A stretch of DNA of 64,000 nucleotides from Lasiosphaeria ovina. Its lineage: Eukaryota; Ascomycota; Sordariomycetes; Sordariales; Lasiosphaeriaceae. The DNA lies in assembly GCA_033439765.1 (NCBI GenBank), contig JAULSN010000007.1, positions 1,674,001-1,738,000 on the forward strand, written 5' to 3'. A program made the position numbers and the translations under genes. Of the stretch, positions 34,566 to 46,300 are shown in pieces. The first letter of the stretch is position 1. Each line of letters opens with the position of its first letter. The notes beneath the pieces are model-generated. The model saw only the letters and a list, made by a program, of their open reading frames with translations. It was not told where the DNA came from and searched no databases.

Positions 34566-36856
34566 CTATGTCCTAGGAGCGAGCCCATCTCAGCATCAGC
34601 CCATCTTAGCATCACAAGATAGGCCAAGCGGGGGCGCTGCGTCTGTAGATTCTCAACAGTTGCCACCCAAAAGGTCTCGCACCTCTCTGGCCCCTCTTTC
34701 TCTGCCCCATTTTTGGTCCGCCCACTTGCCCGCTGATGCTGTCCGTCTCCTTTCCGCCTGCATGAAACTGCTCCTCGCTCGTCCACCTGGAGCATATTTC
34801 TCTAGGTTGTTTTTACAGCGTGCCTAAAGCGCATTGCGTCACCTCATGAATAAATGTGAATGGCCCTGATGGCCGCCTAGTCGGAAGAATACGATGTGGC
34901 CGGTAAGGACCCGCACCATTGCGTGAATATGGTGGCCCCATATCTTCCGTGTGGCTCGCCGGCAGTTGTAGCTGCTAGCCTGAAAAGCAAACAGAGTAAA
35001 GGAAATCAGTGGCAACCTGATGACAAACGCATAGAGAGCCCAGAACAGTACGAAACCAAACCAAGTCTTGCTTTCAGTGGGCTCCAAAATGTTGTTAATA
35101 AAAAGAGGCCCGGCAGGTAATGTCGCTCTACCGCTCTAGAATATGTGCTGGGTATAGTCGTGCTGCCTATAGTTTACGTCCCATATAGCCACACTTGCCC
35201 CAGGCAACAGGTATCTGTCTTGTCAGCTGGTGCAGCGGTAGCCTATCATAGAATACAGATTGAGTTTACTTTCATAACGAACGGCTTAATCATGACCGTC
35301 TTGTGCTCCAACTGTGTCATTTTTCACCATTCTACGTGTCTAGTCACTACCCCTTTCTCCGTGGCTCTTGAATGCCTAGTTAGCTAAAGGTATTATGTTG
35401 GTCAGTGGGACATACAGGTGCCTACCTGACTTTGTTCAGGTTCACCAGAATCAGAATCACTACGCTTGAGTGTTTTCGTGGAGTTTCAGACACGCTCGAG
35501 AACCGTCCATGATCGTAGTAGGTCGATTCAAATTCCTCAGGTCAGTTTTTTTTACCGCATTTCTAATTATTATGCTCCGATTTTGGGAAGATGAGGGATG
35601 GGTTCTTCATGTCTAAGGCAATGAAGAAGCCAGTTTTGCCTTGGCCCTCCCATTTGGGCAATCAAGTTAACATCGTTATTAGTAGATTAGAGCATACCCA
35701 AGGTGCTAGCGTTGCACGAGATGCTGTCGAGTAGAAAGTTCTGTAGCTCAAAGCACTTGTCTAATATCGTCTGTGTCCGCAACCATCTTTAAGCATCACA
35801 TTCTCGATGAAACGTTGCGATACTTTCAGACTTGCGCCAAGAACCTTCAGCTTCACACCTCAAAACATCCCACAGCGGGAAGTCTGTGGTCATAAAACGT
35901 GCTTAGGTACGTCTTTTGATTAGAACTATAGTTGAAGTGCACCGTCTGGCTGTCTTGAAGCCGTGAAGCCTTCAAGCCAGCAGCAAATTAAATTTCCCTC
36001 GTTCTACTCCTCCAATATTTCAAATATTTCTCGGCTCACTGCTAACTGCCCTGAATAAGCAGCAAGCTCTCCCTCAAAGAGAGCCCCCGTCGGTCCCGCT
36101 TTGTCTAGACCACTCGACAACGTGAGCGCCACTCCCCTACGGGTAGCGTCAAGAGACACGAGAAATGAAAGAAATAGGGAGCGTCAGACTACACAGATAC
36201 AACCCATGCTCTCTGATGTCAATCCCTGAATACAACGGCGACTACCAATCCTTCCAGATGCGTGCAGTAATGATAGCTCAAGCCAATTTTTTTATTATTT
36301 TTTATTATTTTTTTGGTTTTGGTTTTGGTCAATTACAGCACGACCGCAGGGCCGCAAATTGGGTGACGTTCCAGTTTTGGCTTGTGAAGTCCAGGGAGAT
36401 TGGGGCGGAAGAGACGTGGCAAACTGCTAATTACTACCAACAACGCAAGTCGACGTGATAGTAGACTCACGGCCCATGACTATCCCACGAGGACGCCTCA
36501 CAAGGACTGATGTCAATGAGATGCTAGCATAGGAACACAGGACAGTAAATATGCTTGTTGGTTGATTTGTAGAGCAATCACAGGCAGTCGTATAGTTGCC
36601 AACAACGCCGCGAGTCGTCTCTTTTTTTCTTTTACAATTTGTTTTCATTGGAAGCTGTGTATCCGACTGTGCGACGTTGTTTGCTTCCATTTTCATTATC
36701 GGCTGTCTCTTTAGTCCTGCTGGTGGTTTTTTTTTTTTGCTGCCTTTTCATATTTCATTCCAGATTCAAACGCGAGCAGCTTTCTTTTCTCTTTCTTTTC
36801 TTGCCCTCGCCGCAATAACCGAGGCGTTTACATACCCCAAATTATAGCCGGTCCGA
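34566..36856. other. 2.3 kb without a supportable gene
   Basis: No gene seen. A short hydrophobic frame on the minus strand (34839-35087, with WFGFVLFWALYAFVIRLPL) could be a scrap of a membrane protein but cannot be placed. T-rich runs occur at 36285-36325 and 36725-36740, near the 3' side of the DUF1348 gene. Confidence 0.4.
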
Positions 36857-37667
36857 TCACCAGTGCTTCTCGGCAATCTCAACCGTGTTGACGTCGACGC
36901 CGTCCTTAAACCAGCGCTCCTCGTCCGAGATCTTGACATCGTTGCCGCTCATCTGCCGTTTCCTCATCAGACCGTTATCGGCAAACGTCCAGTCCTCGAG
37001 CCCGTACGTCCTCCACCACTGCCCTGCCTCGTCGTGCCACTCGTACCAGAATTGGACGGCGATCTGTTTTGGATTATCACGCGTCGGGGCACCAAGTCAG
37101 CAAAGCACTCTCAGGTTTCTCTTCTGTTCTGTCGTCGCACGTCTTTCCGGCCTGGGTCCAAGCACCGCCGTAACAAGGGAAATAAAGAAGGGAAATAACG
37201 GCAAGCAGCGCAATTCATCTAGAAACAGCCTGTGAACCGCTGTTTCTTTCTTATTCAGAAAGAAAGAAAGAAGACGGAAAGAAATGAGAAAGAAGAATAA
37301 AAAACAATAGGGCCTTGGACAGACCTTGTTGTCGGTAAAAGCAAACAGCTCCTTCCTCAGGCGGTACCCGCTCTCCACGGCCCACTTGTCGCGGAGAAAG
37401 TCAACGATGGCGGGCCGGCCCTGCAAGAAGGTACCGCGATTGCGCCAGATGGAGTCGGGCGTGTAGGCAAACTGCACCACTTCGGGGTTCCTGGCAAGGC
37501 ACCATCATTTTGTTAGCACAAGAAGACGGTTCTCTTCGACTAGCAATTAGTAGGTAACAAGGGTAAGTAATTTACGTCGTGTTCCATGCGTCTTGCGCGG
37601 CTTTGACTTTCCGCTGCGCCGTCTCGAGCGTGAAGGGTGGAAGAGGGGGTCTGGACTCGGGCGCCAT
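36857..37667 (-). CDS. DUF1348 NTF2-like protein
   Basis: Predicted 154-residue protein of the DUF1348 family, a small alpha+beta barrel of the NTF2/SnoaL type; function is unknown. Three exons: 37667-37576, 37490-37325 and 37063-36857, all GT-AG and in phase. Family blocks: VKAAQDAWNT, NPEVVQFAYTPDSIWRNR, FLQGRPAIVDFLRDKWA, YRLRKELFAF, IAVQFWYEWHDE, WWRTYGLEDWTF, GLMRKRQMSGNDV and ERWFKDGVDVNTVEI. Length matches the family, no residue block is missing, and there are no stops. It is the only intact gene between 29 and 41 kb and lies among decayed relics. Intron 2 (37064-37324) is unusually long for this window and holds an AGAAAGAAAG repeat. Confidence 0.93.
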
Positions 37668-38880
37668 GGTCGGTTATTGAGCGGTTGGTTAAAAATCGTT
37701 CACAAGGGCTGCAATGGGTTAATTTTTGATTGCTTGAGGTTGTTTATGTGAGCGTGTGTGTGTGTGTGTGTGTGTGTTTGTGTCACAGAGGTTTGAAGTC
37801 GCAAAGAATGAAAGTGCTTGGAATTGAATGACGAATGGAACCTTCCCCTCATTTGATTTCTGGTATGCACCAAATATATACTCGTTGGTCTCCCCATTTA
37901 CGCTGTGGAGCACCGGGTAGCCTGCCATTACAAGGACAATTTTTCGAATAGTGAACCACCAGGGGTGCGGAATACTAATCAAAATCGAATGCAGCCAGCT
38001 GCGTTCACAGTAATAAGCACAACACCCAACCAACAGAAACTGTCCAAGCCAGGTACCTAATACTACTACGCTATCTTGCGCCCCTCGATTCCGCAGCATA
38101 CGCCACCCCGCGCCTCGGCCTCCGAGTTACCAAGCAAACACCAGAACATTTGACGAGATTACCGGCTATGTTGTTTGTTCCGAGGAGAAGCTTTCTCGCT
38201 GCAAGGGAGTGAATAAGAACGATGGATCCTGCATTTTCAGCACGGACATATTGCTACTACCTTACCCGCGCATTCGTGCCCGGCAAATAGGAACGGCAGC
38301 TGCTAGTCAGCACAAGGCCAAGCCCGGCGGGGTTGCTTACACAGACCGGGCACCGCACGCACGCACAACTTCGCGGTCCAACCGCCACTACTCCGGGAAC
38401 GGGGGTTAGTCTCCTCCATTCTGCGGGCGGCAGCAGCGGGTAGGTTCGGGTTTCATTCGGCGTCGCCTTGCGATCGGTGAGCCAATGTATACGGAAAGGG
38501 AAAGGGCAAAATGATGAAAAGTACATGTCTTGGCAGATTAGAGAAGGAACAGAGTAGGATTCTCACGGTTGCTTCTCGAAAGGCTCAATCAAGATTCAGA
38601 TTAATACCACTAATTATATCAAGTCGCATCGGAGGGTTTTCTTTTTGAGCTTTTCAAATCTTCCACACACTTGTGGGCCGTGACTAAAAAGCAAATCGAT
38701 GCTGTTTAGTTCCTCAGTTGACGAGCACAGAAACACATTTTGTGAAGCACTTTTTAACGGTGCGTTCGTGTGATTAATGATCATGACGTAGGGTTCAATA
38801 AGTCTAGAAGGCGGGACGCATGCAGGTCGCTTACCGGGTATTTCAACTTGTTTCTCTGTCAAACTCAGCTTCAACTCTCT
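37668..38880. other. DUF1348 promoter and intergenic region
   Basis: No gene seen. A GT dinucleotide run lies at about 37754-37777, less than 100 bases upstream of the DUF1348 start. Confidence 0.45.
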
Positions 38881-39111
38881 TCAGGCTGCCGCCAGGCTAC
38901 CAGCATGTATAAGTGTCGTATCCAGGTTACAATGCCATAGCCAGTGGCCAGCGTACCTGTCTACTTCCATACATTGGGCGATGGTGGTCAAAGCGATGTC
39001 CTTGTATCCCGTGTACATAGGCATTTGGACGGACTGGCGCGGTGGGTTTTCAACTCCATTTAGACCTAGAATTACTTGAAGGTCTTCTGTCGCCTGGCGA
39101 GCGAGCAACAC
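38881..39111 (-). pseudogene. possible multicopper-oxidase carboxy-terminal scrap
   Basis: A 76-codon minus-strand frame ends with GHWLWHCNLDTTLIHAG followed by SLAAA. This resembles the type-1 copper region of multicopper oxidases (G.W..HCHI...H...G), with an Asn where the second His would be and an altered His spacing. Nothing upstream extends the similarity. It may be a decayed fragment or chance. Confidence 0.2.
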
Positions 39112-39114
39112 GAA

Positions 39115-40388
39115 CAGATGGATCCAAGGTTCGTACTGTCGGCCACAATGACGACCCGCTTCTCATCAGCGCCATGGCCCTGCGCGGATATATGTGCCCA
39201 GCCGGATGGTTTCCAAGCCGACACGGGCTACATTGACTCTTTTCAGCATCCTGGCATTGATACTCGACCCGATTCCCGCTTGCGCTTCCGCATGACTATC
39301 ACCTGCGCGCCGATTCCTGCCGAAGAGCGCCACTCTTCCTACTGGACACATAGTCCTCCTAGACCGGGCTTCTCCACCGACGACGCATACCGGTATTACT
39401 ATCTAGGACCGACTTCATACGGCAACTTCACCTTGGCAGCGTTTAACTCGACGTACTGGGATCCGAACAATTAAAACTCATACAACTTATGTTAAGTGCT
39501 TACCCAGGCTACACCCGGAAGGGGAGGCAGGAAAATATACAGGTAGGGTACGAGAACGGTTCGTGGGCCGCCGACAACGCCTTCTCAGTCCTGGCCTGCA
39601 GCGAGTAGTACGAATTCTGAAACTCGTCGAGCTACTGCAGCCCCCTCGCTGGCCTCATGAAGAACGGGATCCTCGATCCCTATCTCGGCCTCTAACTCGA
39701 CACCAATCAAAAGGCAATCTTCAACATTGCCCACTCGGCGCTTTTCGACCTGACCCTGCAGCAAATCATCTACGCCTACGGCTCAAGCATACTGCTTGCC
39801 CACGACATGCTTTTCGGCCCTGTCGACTGGAGATCAGCCGCGCTGCCGGAAACGCAGTGGCGCGACGAGCTCGCCAATATGGCGGCCACGAGTCTTGCAG
39901 CCCTCTAGCAGCGCGTCATCGATTTCGTCGCGCCTCCGGACGTCACCGTCGGCACGGCTTTCAACGGCACAGTCCACTCGGTCGACTACATCGTGCCGCC
40001 GGCCGATGACCGCGGAGGGAGCCTCTGCCGCGCCGTCCGGGTGCGAGACATGCGGTACTACGACTTCAGCGTCGCCGGTCTGGCCGTGGTCGTGTCGCTC
40101 GGCAGCACCGCCGTCCTGGTCAACCTGGCCTGCATCCCCGCGGCGGCTTTTTGGGCTGCGGGCCGCAAGATGGGGAGGCGCGGTGGCGGCAGCAGCCAGT
40201 TGCTGGGAGAGAGGGAGTGGCACGAGGGTTCTACGCTGGCGCTGCTCTGGAAGGTGTTTGACAAGCATGGCGTGAAGCCGTGGCAGGTTGGTTTGAGAAG
40301 CGGAGGCGACGTTCCGATGCTGCAGGACCGTGGCCAGACCTTCTCCGCCCAGAGAGCGTGGACGGCTGCTCTCAGGAAGACGCTTTGA
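39115..40388 (+). pseudogene. pseudogene of a fungal single-pass membrane protein
   Basis: Two frames carry successive parts of an uncharacterised fungal family: a secreted-type N-terminal region and a carboxy-terminal membrane segment. The first part, to 39474, has RLRFRMTITCAPI, YYYLGP and NFT-type glycosylation sites. After a frameshift, the second part, from about 39546, has GYENGSWAADNAF, ILDPYLGL, YAYGSSILLAHDML, RVIDFVAPPD, a membrane segment (VAGLAVVVSLGSTAVLVNLA), EWHEGSTLALL and ends at 40386-40388. In-frame stops are TAG 39606, TGA 39618, TAA 39693 and TAG 39906. Several fit CAA/CAG to TAA/TAG changes. The signal-peptide end is lost. Function is unknown. Confidence 0.7.
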
Positions 40389-41379
40389 GCGCTTTGAGCG
40401 AGTGGGAAAAGATTAAAAGGGAAATTAAAGATTAGTTCAGCAGGTAATTAATTACATGCCTGCAAGCTGCTGGTGACGACCGTCTCACTGGAAAAGGCAA
40501 AATTCTTGGATCACAAAATATCTACCTAGGTAGCCGCAAAAGTCAGTCGGGGCGATACTAATAATAATGGGACAAGGGACTTGGCTGCTCTTGGCGGAGG
40601 CCTTGAAGGGCGGTGACTATACCTAGAGGTCGAGATAGGTCACAGAGAAAGCCTAGAAACCTCCCTGTTTCACCCCTCTGTAAAACACATTTCGGGTATG
40701 GGAAAATATCCCATGGCTCTTTCCGCGTCGGGAGAAGATGTGTCAATTTCCTTTGATATCAGGCGGACATAATTGGTAATTACGATGCTGCTTCAACACA
40801 GTGTAACCCAGCGCACGCAGAGCGGACTTGTCCGCGTTTTCAATGCGAATCCCCTCCTCTCGGCGTGAAATTTAGGCAGTGTAAGACTTCGTTGAGGGAG
40901 ACAGATATATGTTCCGTGCTACAATTTACTTTACCAACGATCATCCCAATGTTTGTTAAAACCCCAAAGTGGGCTGTTGGGGCTGGCGCATGGCATGGCG
41001 TGGCGTGGGGGTTCTCCAAAAGCGGTAAAAGGTTTTTGAACATGACGTAGCGGTTTGGAACGGGAAGCTGGCAAGGAACTGCGGCTGCAAGCAATTTCTG
41101 ACTAACGGGGGGCTGCGGCAGTGACTTCCCCGGCGGTAGGCCTAGGAGTGCTAGGACAAGGGTAGGAGGGCGGGGTTGGCGCCAAGCCTCCACATTGGCC
41201 CAAGCTCCCTGGCAAAAACCGAACCCATCCCATCCCACGCCAGCTGCAACGACATGCCTGTTTGAAGCGACAAACAACCGCACTTCACAGCTCCCTTACG
41301 CCCACGGCAACGACAGGAATTGCGCCGTAGACCAATTATTTCACCAGGCTTGAGCAAATAATAGATAAAAACCGCGACC
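40389..41379. other. intergenic region, Fmp46 promoter
   Basis: No gene seen. The perfect palindrome TACCTAGGTA is at 40523-40532. The last few hundred bases precede the Fmp46-like start. Confidence 0.45.
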
Positions 41380-41951
41380 ATGTTTCGATTCGTAAGTGCA
41401 ATTGCGCGTGGCGGTGGCAATTGGTACTGGGATATGGGCAGCCGCTGACCTCGTCTCCGTCCTTGGCTCGTTGCTCCTGCAGCGCCGCTCCATCGATATC
41501 ATCACCCTCTTCCACAAGCCCAGCTCGCCTGCGTCGGTCAAGATTGCGACGCTCCTGAAGCAGACGTCGGCCGCCGCTTCCGAGTCGGCCACTGAAGACC
41601 AAGCGAGCGACCACTCAGCCCAGACAACCCAGATCCCAGAATTCGAGCTCACCATTGTCGAGGACCCCCCCACCCCGAGCCAGCTCGAGACCATCCTGGA
41701 CTATGTCCCCAAGGCCGACATCCCGTCCATTGTAGCCGGCGAGATCAACAAGCACGACGCCCTCAAGGCCTTCAAGCAGAACAACCAAAAGTTCCAGGCC
41801 CCTCTGGTGCGTGTTTGCCCCCCTCTCAGTCGGCCGCTCACTCACTCACTCACGCGCAACGCAGGTTGTTGACTGGAACAACGGCAAAGTGGTTCCCGGG
41901 GCCAACGAGTCTGCGATACTGAAGATGCTGAACGAGCTGCCCAAGAAATAG
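41380..41951 (+). CDS. Fmp46-like mitochondrial thioredoxin-fold protein
   Basis: Predicted 140-residue protein of the Fmp46 (DUF1687) family, mitochondrial proteins with a thioredoxin-like fold. Three exons: 41380-41391 (12 nt, MFRF), 41483-41806 and 41865-41951, all phase 0. Family blocks: RRSIDIITLFHKPSSPASVKI, FELTIVEDPPTPSQL, ILDYVP, and VVDWNNGKVV followed by ANESAILKMLNELPKK. A basic, Phe-containing N-terminus may serve import. The spliced protein has no cysteine at all, so thiol chemistry is impossible here; in the yeast member a redox role was only proposed. A short Ser/Ala/Gln insert follows the first helix. The first exon is the least certain part, but the donor GTAAGT and the CAG acceptor are strong and the next exon has no ATG at a suitable place. 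Confidence 0.88.
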
Positions 41952-43384
41952 GCTCACAGTTCTTGCCGTACCCTGCCGCGCTGTATATTCACTTCTTTTT
42001 AAAAAAAAAAATTTTCGCTCCTTCTGTTTTTGCTCAGGCGGCTACTCCACAAACTCAACTCTCTTTTCTTATCTGCAAAAGTTTGTTTCTTCTGTAAACT
42101 ATCCAATAAACCCCCCAAAACTCTGTCTTCAAATTGTCCCCTCCAGTTGGTGGTCAAAAAAGGTGGAAACCGCATGGGCAGCGGCGCCAGGTCCGTCGGA
42201 CCGAACGGTCCATAGCGTAGGGCTGCCGCCACTGCCGTTGAATGAGCATTGTGGTTTTGTTTGGCTGTCTGAACCATGTCTCGGCTACGTGAGTCTGGGA
42301 TGCGCTTTGCACATGGTTTGGCGCAGAGAAAGAAAGAGGGTTAGAAGGAAGCAAGGAGTGAAAGAAAGAAGGACAGAAAGAAAAGGAAAGGAAAGGAGAT
42401 GCAATAGAGGCGGCCGCCTGTGCTGGTAGTTGGAGGGGGTTTTGCATTTCCGGAATGCACTGCAAAAAAATCTTGAATTGGTTCCTGGGGTCTTTTGTGA
42501 GGGCGAGGGAGGGGAAGGTAGGTCGGCCAGGAGGCAGTCAGGCGGTCGGGCAGTCGAGTCTGTCGACTAGGTGACGGGGGGATTTTTGCAGGCGGGAGGG
42601 ATTTCCTCTGCCCTCTGCCCACCCACGTCTTTTCTTCGAGGGGCACGCGTGCACTAACCACCACACTTCCCTCACACCTTTTTCTACCTCGTGGTCGTCA
42701 CAATCCATGCTGCATCCTCCATCCTCCCTCTCACACTCTGCCACCCCAAACGTGTACCATCTCACTCGGCCTTCCAAAACCTGGAACGCTTCATCTGTGA
42801 CACGTTGATCAGCTGCTCTCTCTCTGGTGGTTTGCTCGCTCGTTGGGCTCATCCGTCCTCTTCTCTCGACTCTCTCCATACCACACCACCAAGCTCGCAC
42901 AACTTCTGCGCAAAAAGACGACTGTTTCAGAGCGACCCGCGGGCGGCTCTTCCGGCAAACTCTCTTCTATAAGGGCTGCTGAGCTGCCCTTTTTCTCTTC
43001 CTCCTCTTCTCTTTGGCAGCGCCGAAGCGTTCCCGCTCGTTCTTGCGCAGGTTTCGCTCCTCTGGCCGGCCCTCCCAGCGCGAGTCTCACTTTCACCTCG
43101 CCTTTTTGTTGATGTGAAAATTTGGTACTTGGCCTACCTGCAAAACCGCCTCCCCGGCAACCCACCCACGCCCACCTTTTCTCGCCCTCTCTCTCTGATT
43201 TTTAAGCCCTCACCTTTCCACCTCCAAAAAAATTCGAGACGCTCTTCTCTCGATTCCCTCTCAACCACACACCCCGCGCTGCTAGACGTTTGTGTTTGCT
43301 GTCTTTCGAAAAGGCGTTTGTCACCATCAAAACCAAACCCGCACAAACAAGCATTCAGCCAAATATCAGCACTCGCTATTGAGA
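41952..43384. other. intergenic region and pyrimidine-rich leader
   Basis: No gene seen. The part from about 42650 to 43384 is rich in CTCT/TTCC on the + strand, as in long leaders of fungal RNA-binding-protein genes; it probably holds the promoter and 5' untranslated region of the RRM gene. Confidence 0.5.
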
Positions 43385-46300
43385 ATGGAGAAAACCACCT
43401 CTGCGACCGGAGGCGCCGCCACCTTTCAGGCGTCAACTTCGACCACCATGGGCCATCGCGTTCAGCTCACGCCCAAGCAGGTGCTGGAGAAGCTCGGAAA
43501 TCTCCAAATGGGATTTTACACCAAGATGCCGGCTGATGCCCAGTGCATCTTCACCATTAGTGCTCATGTTCCAGTCAAGCGCTCGATGAAGCACCCTTTC
43601 GAGCAGCGCAAATTCCGCGACTGGGATGAGAATCAGGTCCAGATCAAGGCAAACCTCATTCGCAAGTTCCACCCTGAGCACCTGCTGGAGAAGGTCGCCC
43701 CGGTTGAGAAGTGGGAGCAGATGTACGACTACTTTGACGCGGCGGACATCTGGAGCCACGGCGCCGTCAATCTCTGGCTCGTAATTGACTACCTTTACCA
43801 CGAGAACAAGAGCATCGAGGAGGCCAAGGCCAAGGGCAAAGGCAAGGAAATTGCAAAGGGAAATGTCGCCGAGGCCTATGGCCAGCAGGTCGGCGATACC
43901 ATGGACATGAACCCTCCCCAGCTGGCCAATGACAATCCCGAGGGCTTCCTGATCGTCGACGATTGGGCTTACAAGTGGCTCACCCACGCCGATAACCGCC
44001 ACAAGCTGAGCACTTGGGACCAGAAGCGCGACATTCTCGATGTTTTCACGGCCAACGACTGGAACAACGTCGCCCCTTGCAGTTCCGAGTATTTGGACAT
44101 GTTGCGCCGCATCCTCACCTATTGGCATCGCCTCTATTTTGCCCTGAGCCCCGTCAAGGACTCAAAGGAAGGTTCGACTGCCATCAAGAACGAGTACCAA
44201 GCTGGTCATGGAAAAGGTATGATTTGAGAAACTCGCGAGCTCAACGAACTCTTTTCTGACTTTTTTCTCCGCTCGTATACCTAACTTTATCCCCCATTCT
44301 CCGAATGTCGTCCCCTATTTTCTGACTGCGCTGATTTCTAATTAATGCAATAATATAGACATGAACAAATACCTCGCGCCGCGCAACAGCAACGCCGTAG
44401 AGCAGCTTCGTTGCAGTTCGGCACTGGCTACTGAGTTCCCCTCGGCCGTGAAAAACTCGCCTGCTTCTTCCACCGGTAGCCAGTCCACTAACGTTTCGCC
44501 CACCCTGCGCGTAGCCACACTCGCAATCCCCACGGTGGTCGTCGCTGGCCAGGGAGACTCGAAGGTTTGTGGAGAGGAGCATAACATGAAGCGTCACGAA
44601 CCTTCTAAATCGGGCCCCATCCACATGGCACAGACTGAGTTGACCAAGCTGCAGACGGCCGTTGAAATAGCTGGCCCCTCCCGCCTCCCAGCCCATCCGC
44701 TTAAGAACTCAGGTCCTCCCACTCTTCCCATTCCCTCACACACCGCAAAAGTGGCCTGCACAGGTCACAGCAACCGCAACCGATCTGTCTCGCGACAGCC
44801 TGAGCCTTGCAATTGTCCTCGCTGTGAGAAGAAGGCTCGAAGCGTCTTCGTCCAGGGACTCTCTATCGACGGAATCCCGCAGGAAAAGTACACGCACCAA
44901 ATCAAGGAGTTCTTCGGCAAATGGGGAGAGGTCGAGTCGTGTGAGCCAGCATACCCGAAGGCTCACCCTAACCAACTCAGCGGAAGATCTCTCGGAAACT
45001 TCTTTGTCTACTTCAAGTCGGAAGACAGCGCCGTGAGGGCGTGCAACGAAGCCCGCGGACAGTCCTTGTACCCTCTGGCCAACAAGCTCAAGGTGGCCTT
45101 TCCGTACTACTCCAAGCACTACATCTCGCTGCAGTCGTCGGCCTCTAAGCAGTCACACCTTGGCCTCCGATCGGCGACACAGCCGGCCGAGCACATGACC
45201 ATGGACAAGGGTGCCGGCGTCTCGGGCGGCGCGACGCAGCCGTCGCAGCGAAAGACTCAAAACCAAAACCAGAAGCTGCGTACCCCTCCAATGCCTTCAG
45301 CCGCGAGTAACCAAGCTTCCGGCGGTAACTCGAACCGCAAACCTCGGCAACCACCCTCGGGCGCGTTTGTCCACCCAGCCCAATACAGCACTGGCAGCCC
45401 TCGCCATAAGAACCGGGGGACGTCGGATGGCCGCCTCTTGGGAAACAACGCTCGATCTACCAGCTCAGCCTCATTTGGTGGAAACCCATTTGGCGACCCT
45501 TCTGCCCCATCGCAAACCTCGCCAGTATATGTCCGCATGCCGCCGCAGCAATACGTGCAGCAGCAATATCCTTCGGGATATCAGTTCTCGGGACAACCCC
45601 AGTTCTACAGACAGTCACAGTACACGCAGCAGCCTCAGTACGGCTCACAAGGATATCACGGAATGCCCGCTGGAGTGGTCTCCGGCACTTCTTTCCCGCC
45701 AGCAGCTCAATCCATTGCCCATATGCCCCAGCAGCAGTACGCTGGTCACCAGCCCGCTTACTGGAACCCCTCCCAGTATGGGGCTCCCAGCTACCAGCCC
45801 TATAACCAGGGCGAGCAGCAAAACCCGGCTCAGCAGTTCCAGCCATATGGCGGACCCCAGACTGGCTACGGCCAAGTGCTTGCGCACCACCCCTCGGTCG
45901 TCCCCCGGCAATACATTCCCGTGCCTAGCGGAGCCAGCACCACCGGAATGCGTTTGGACATGGCCAGCAACGGTTATACCACTCCTGCGAGTGCGGCCGC
46001 TCCTGCAGCTTCTGGCCACGACCAGCCTCCACCGGAGCAAATGAACGAGCACGTGGCCGAGGAGTCTTCGATTCTTGCCGAGATGAACAACTCTCCCGAG
46101 GTCCATGTCTCGCGGAAACAGTCTGGTACTCCGGAGATGTCGGCCATTCCTGAGAAGCCGGTTGCAATTGAGACCTCGGTCGCTGTCGAGAATCCGGCCG
46201 CCACCGAGGAGTCGGTTATCCCCGAGCAGCCGGTCGCTTCTGAAGGCCATGTTGCTCCTCAGGATTGTGTTTCCAGCGGCGGCGCTACTAAGGAGATCAC

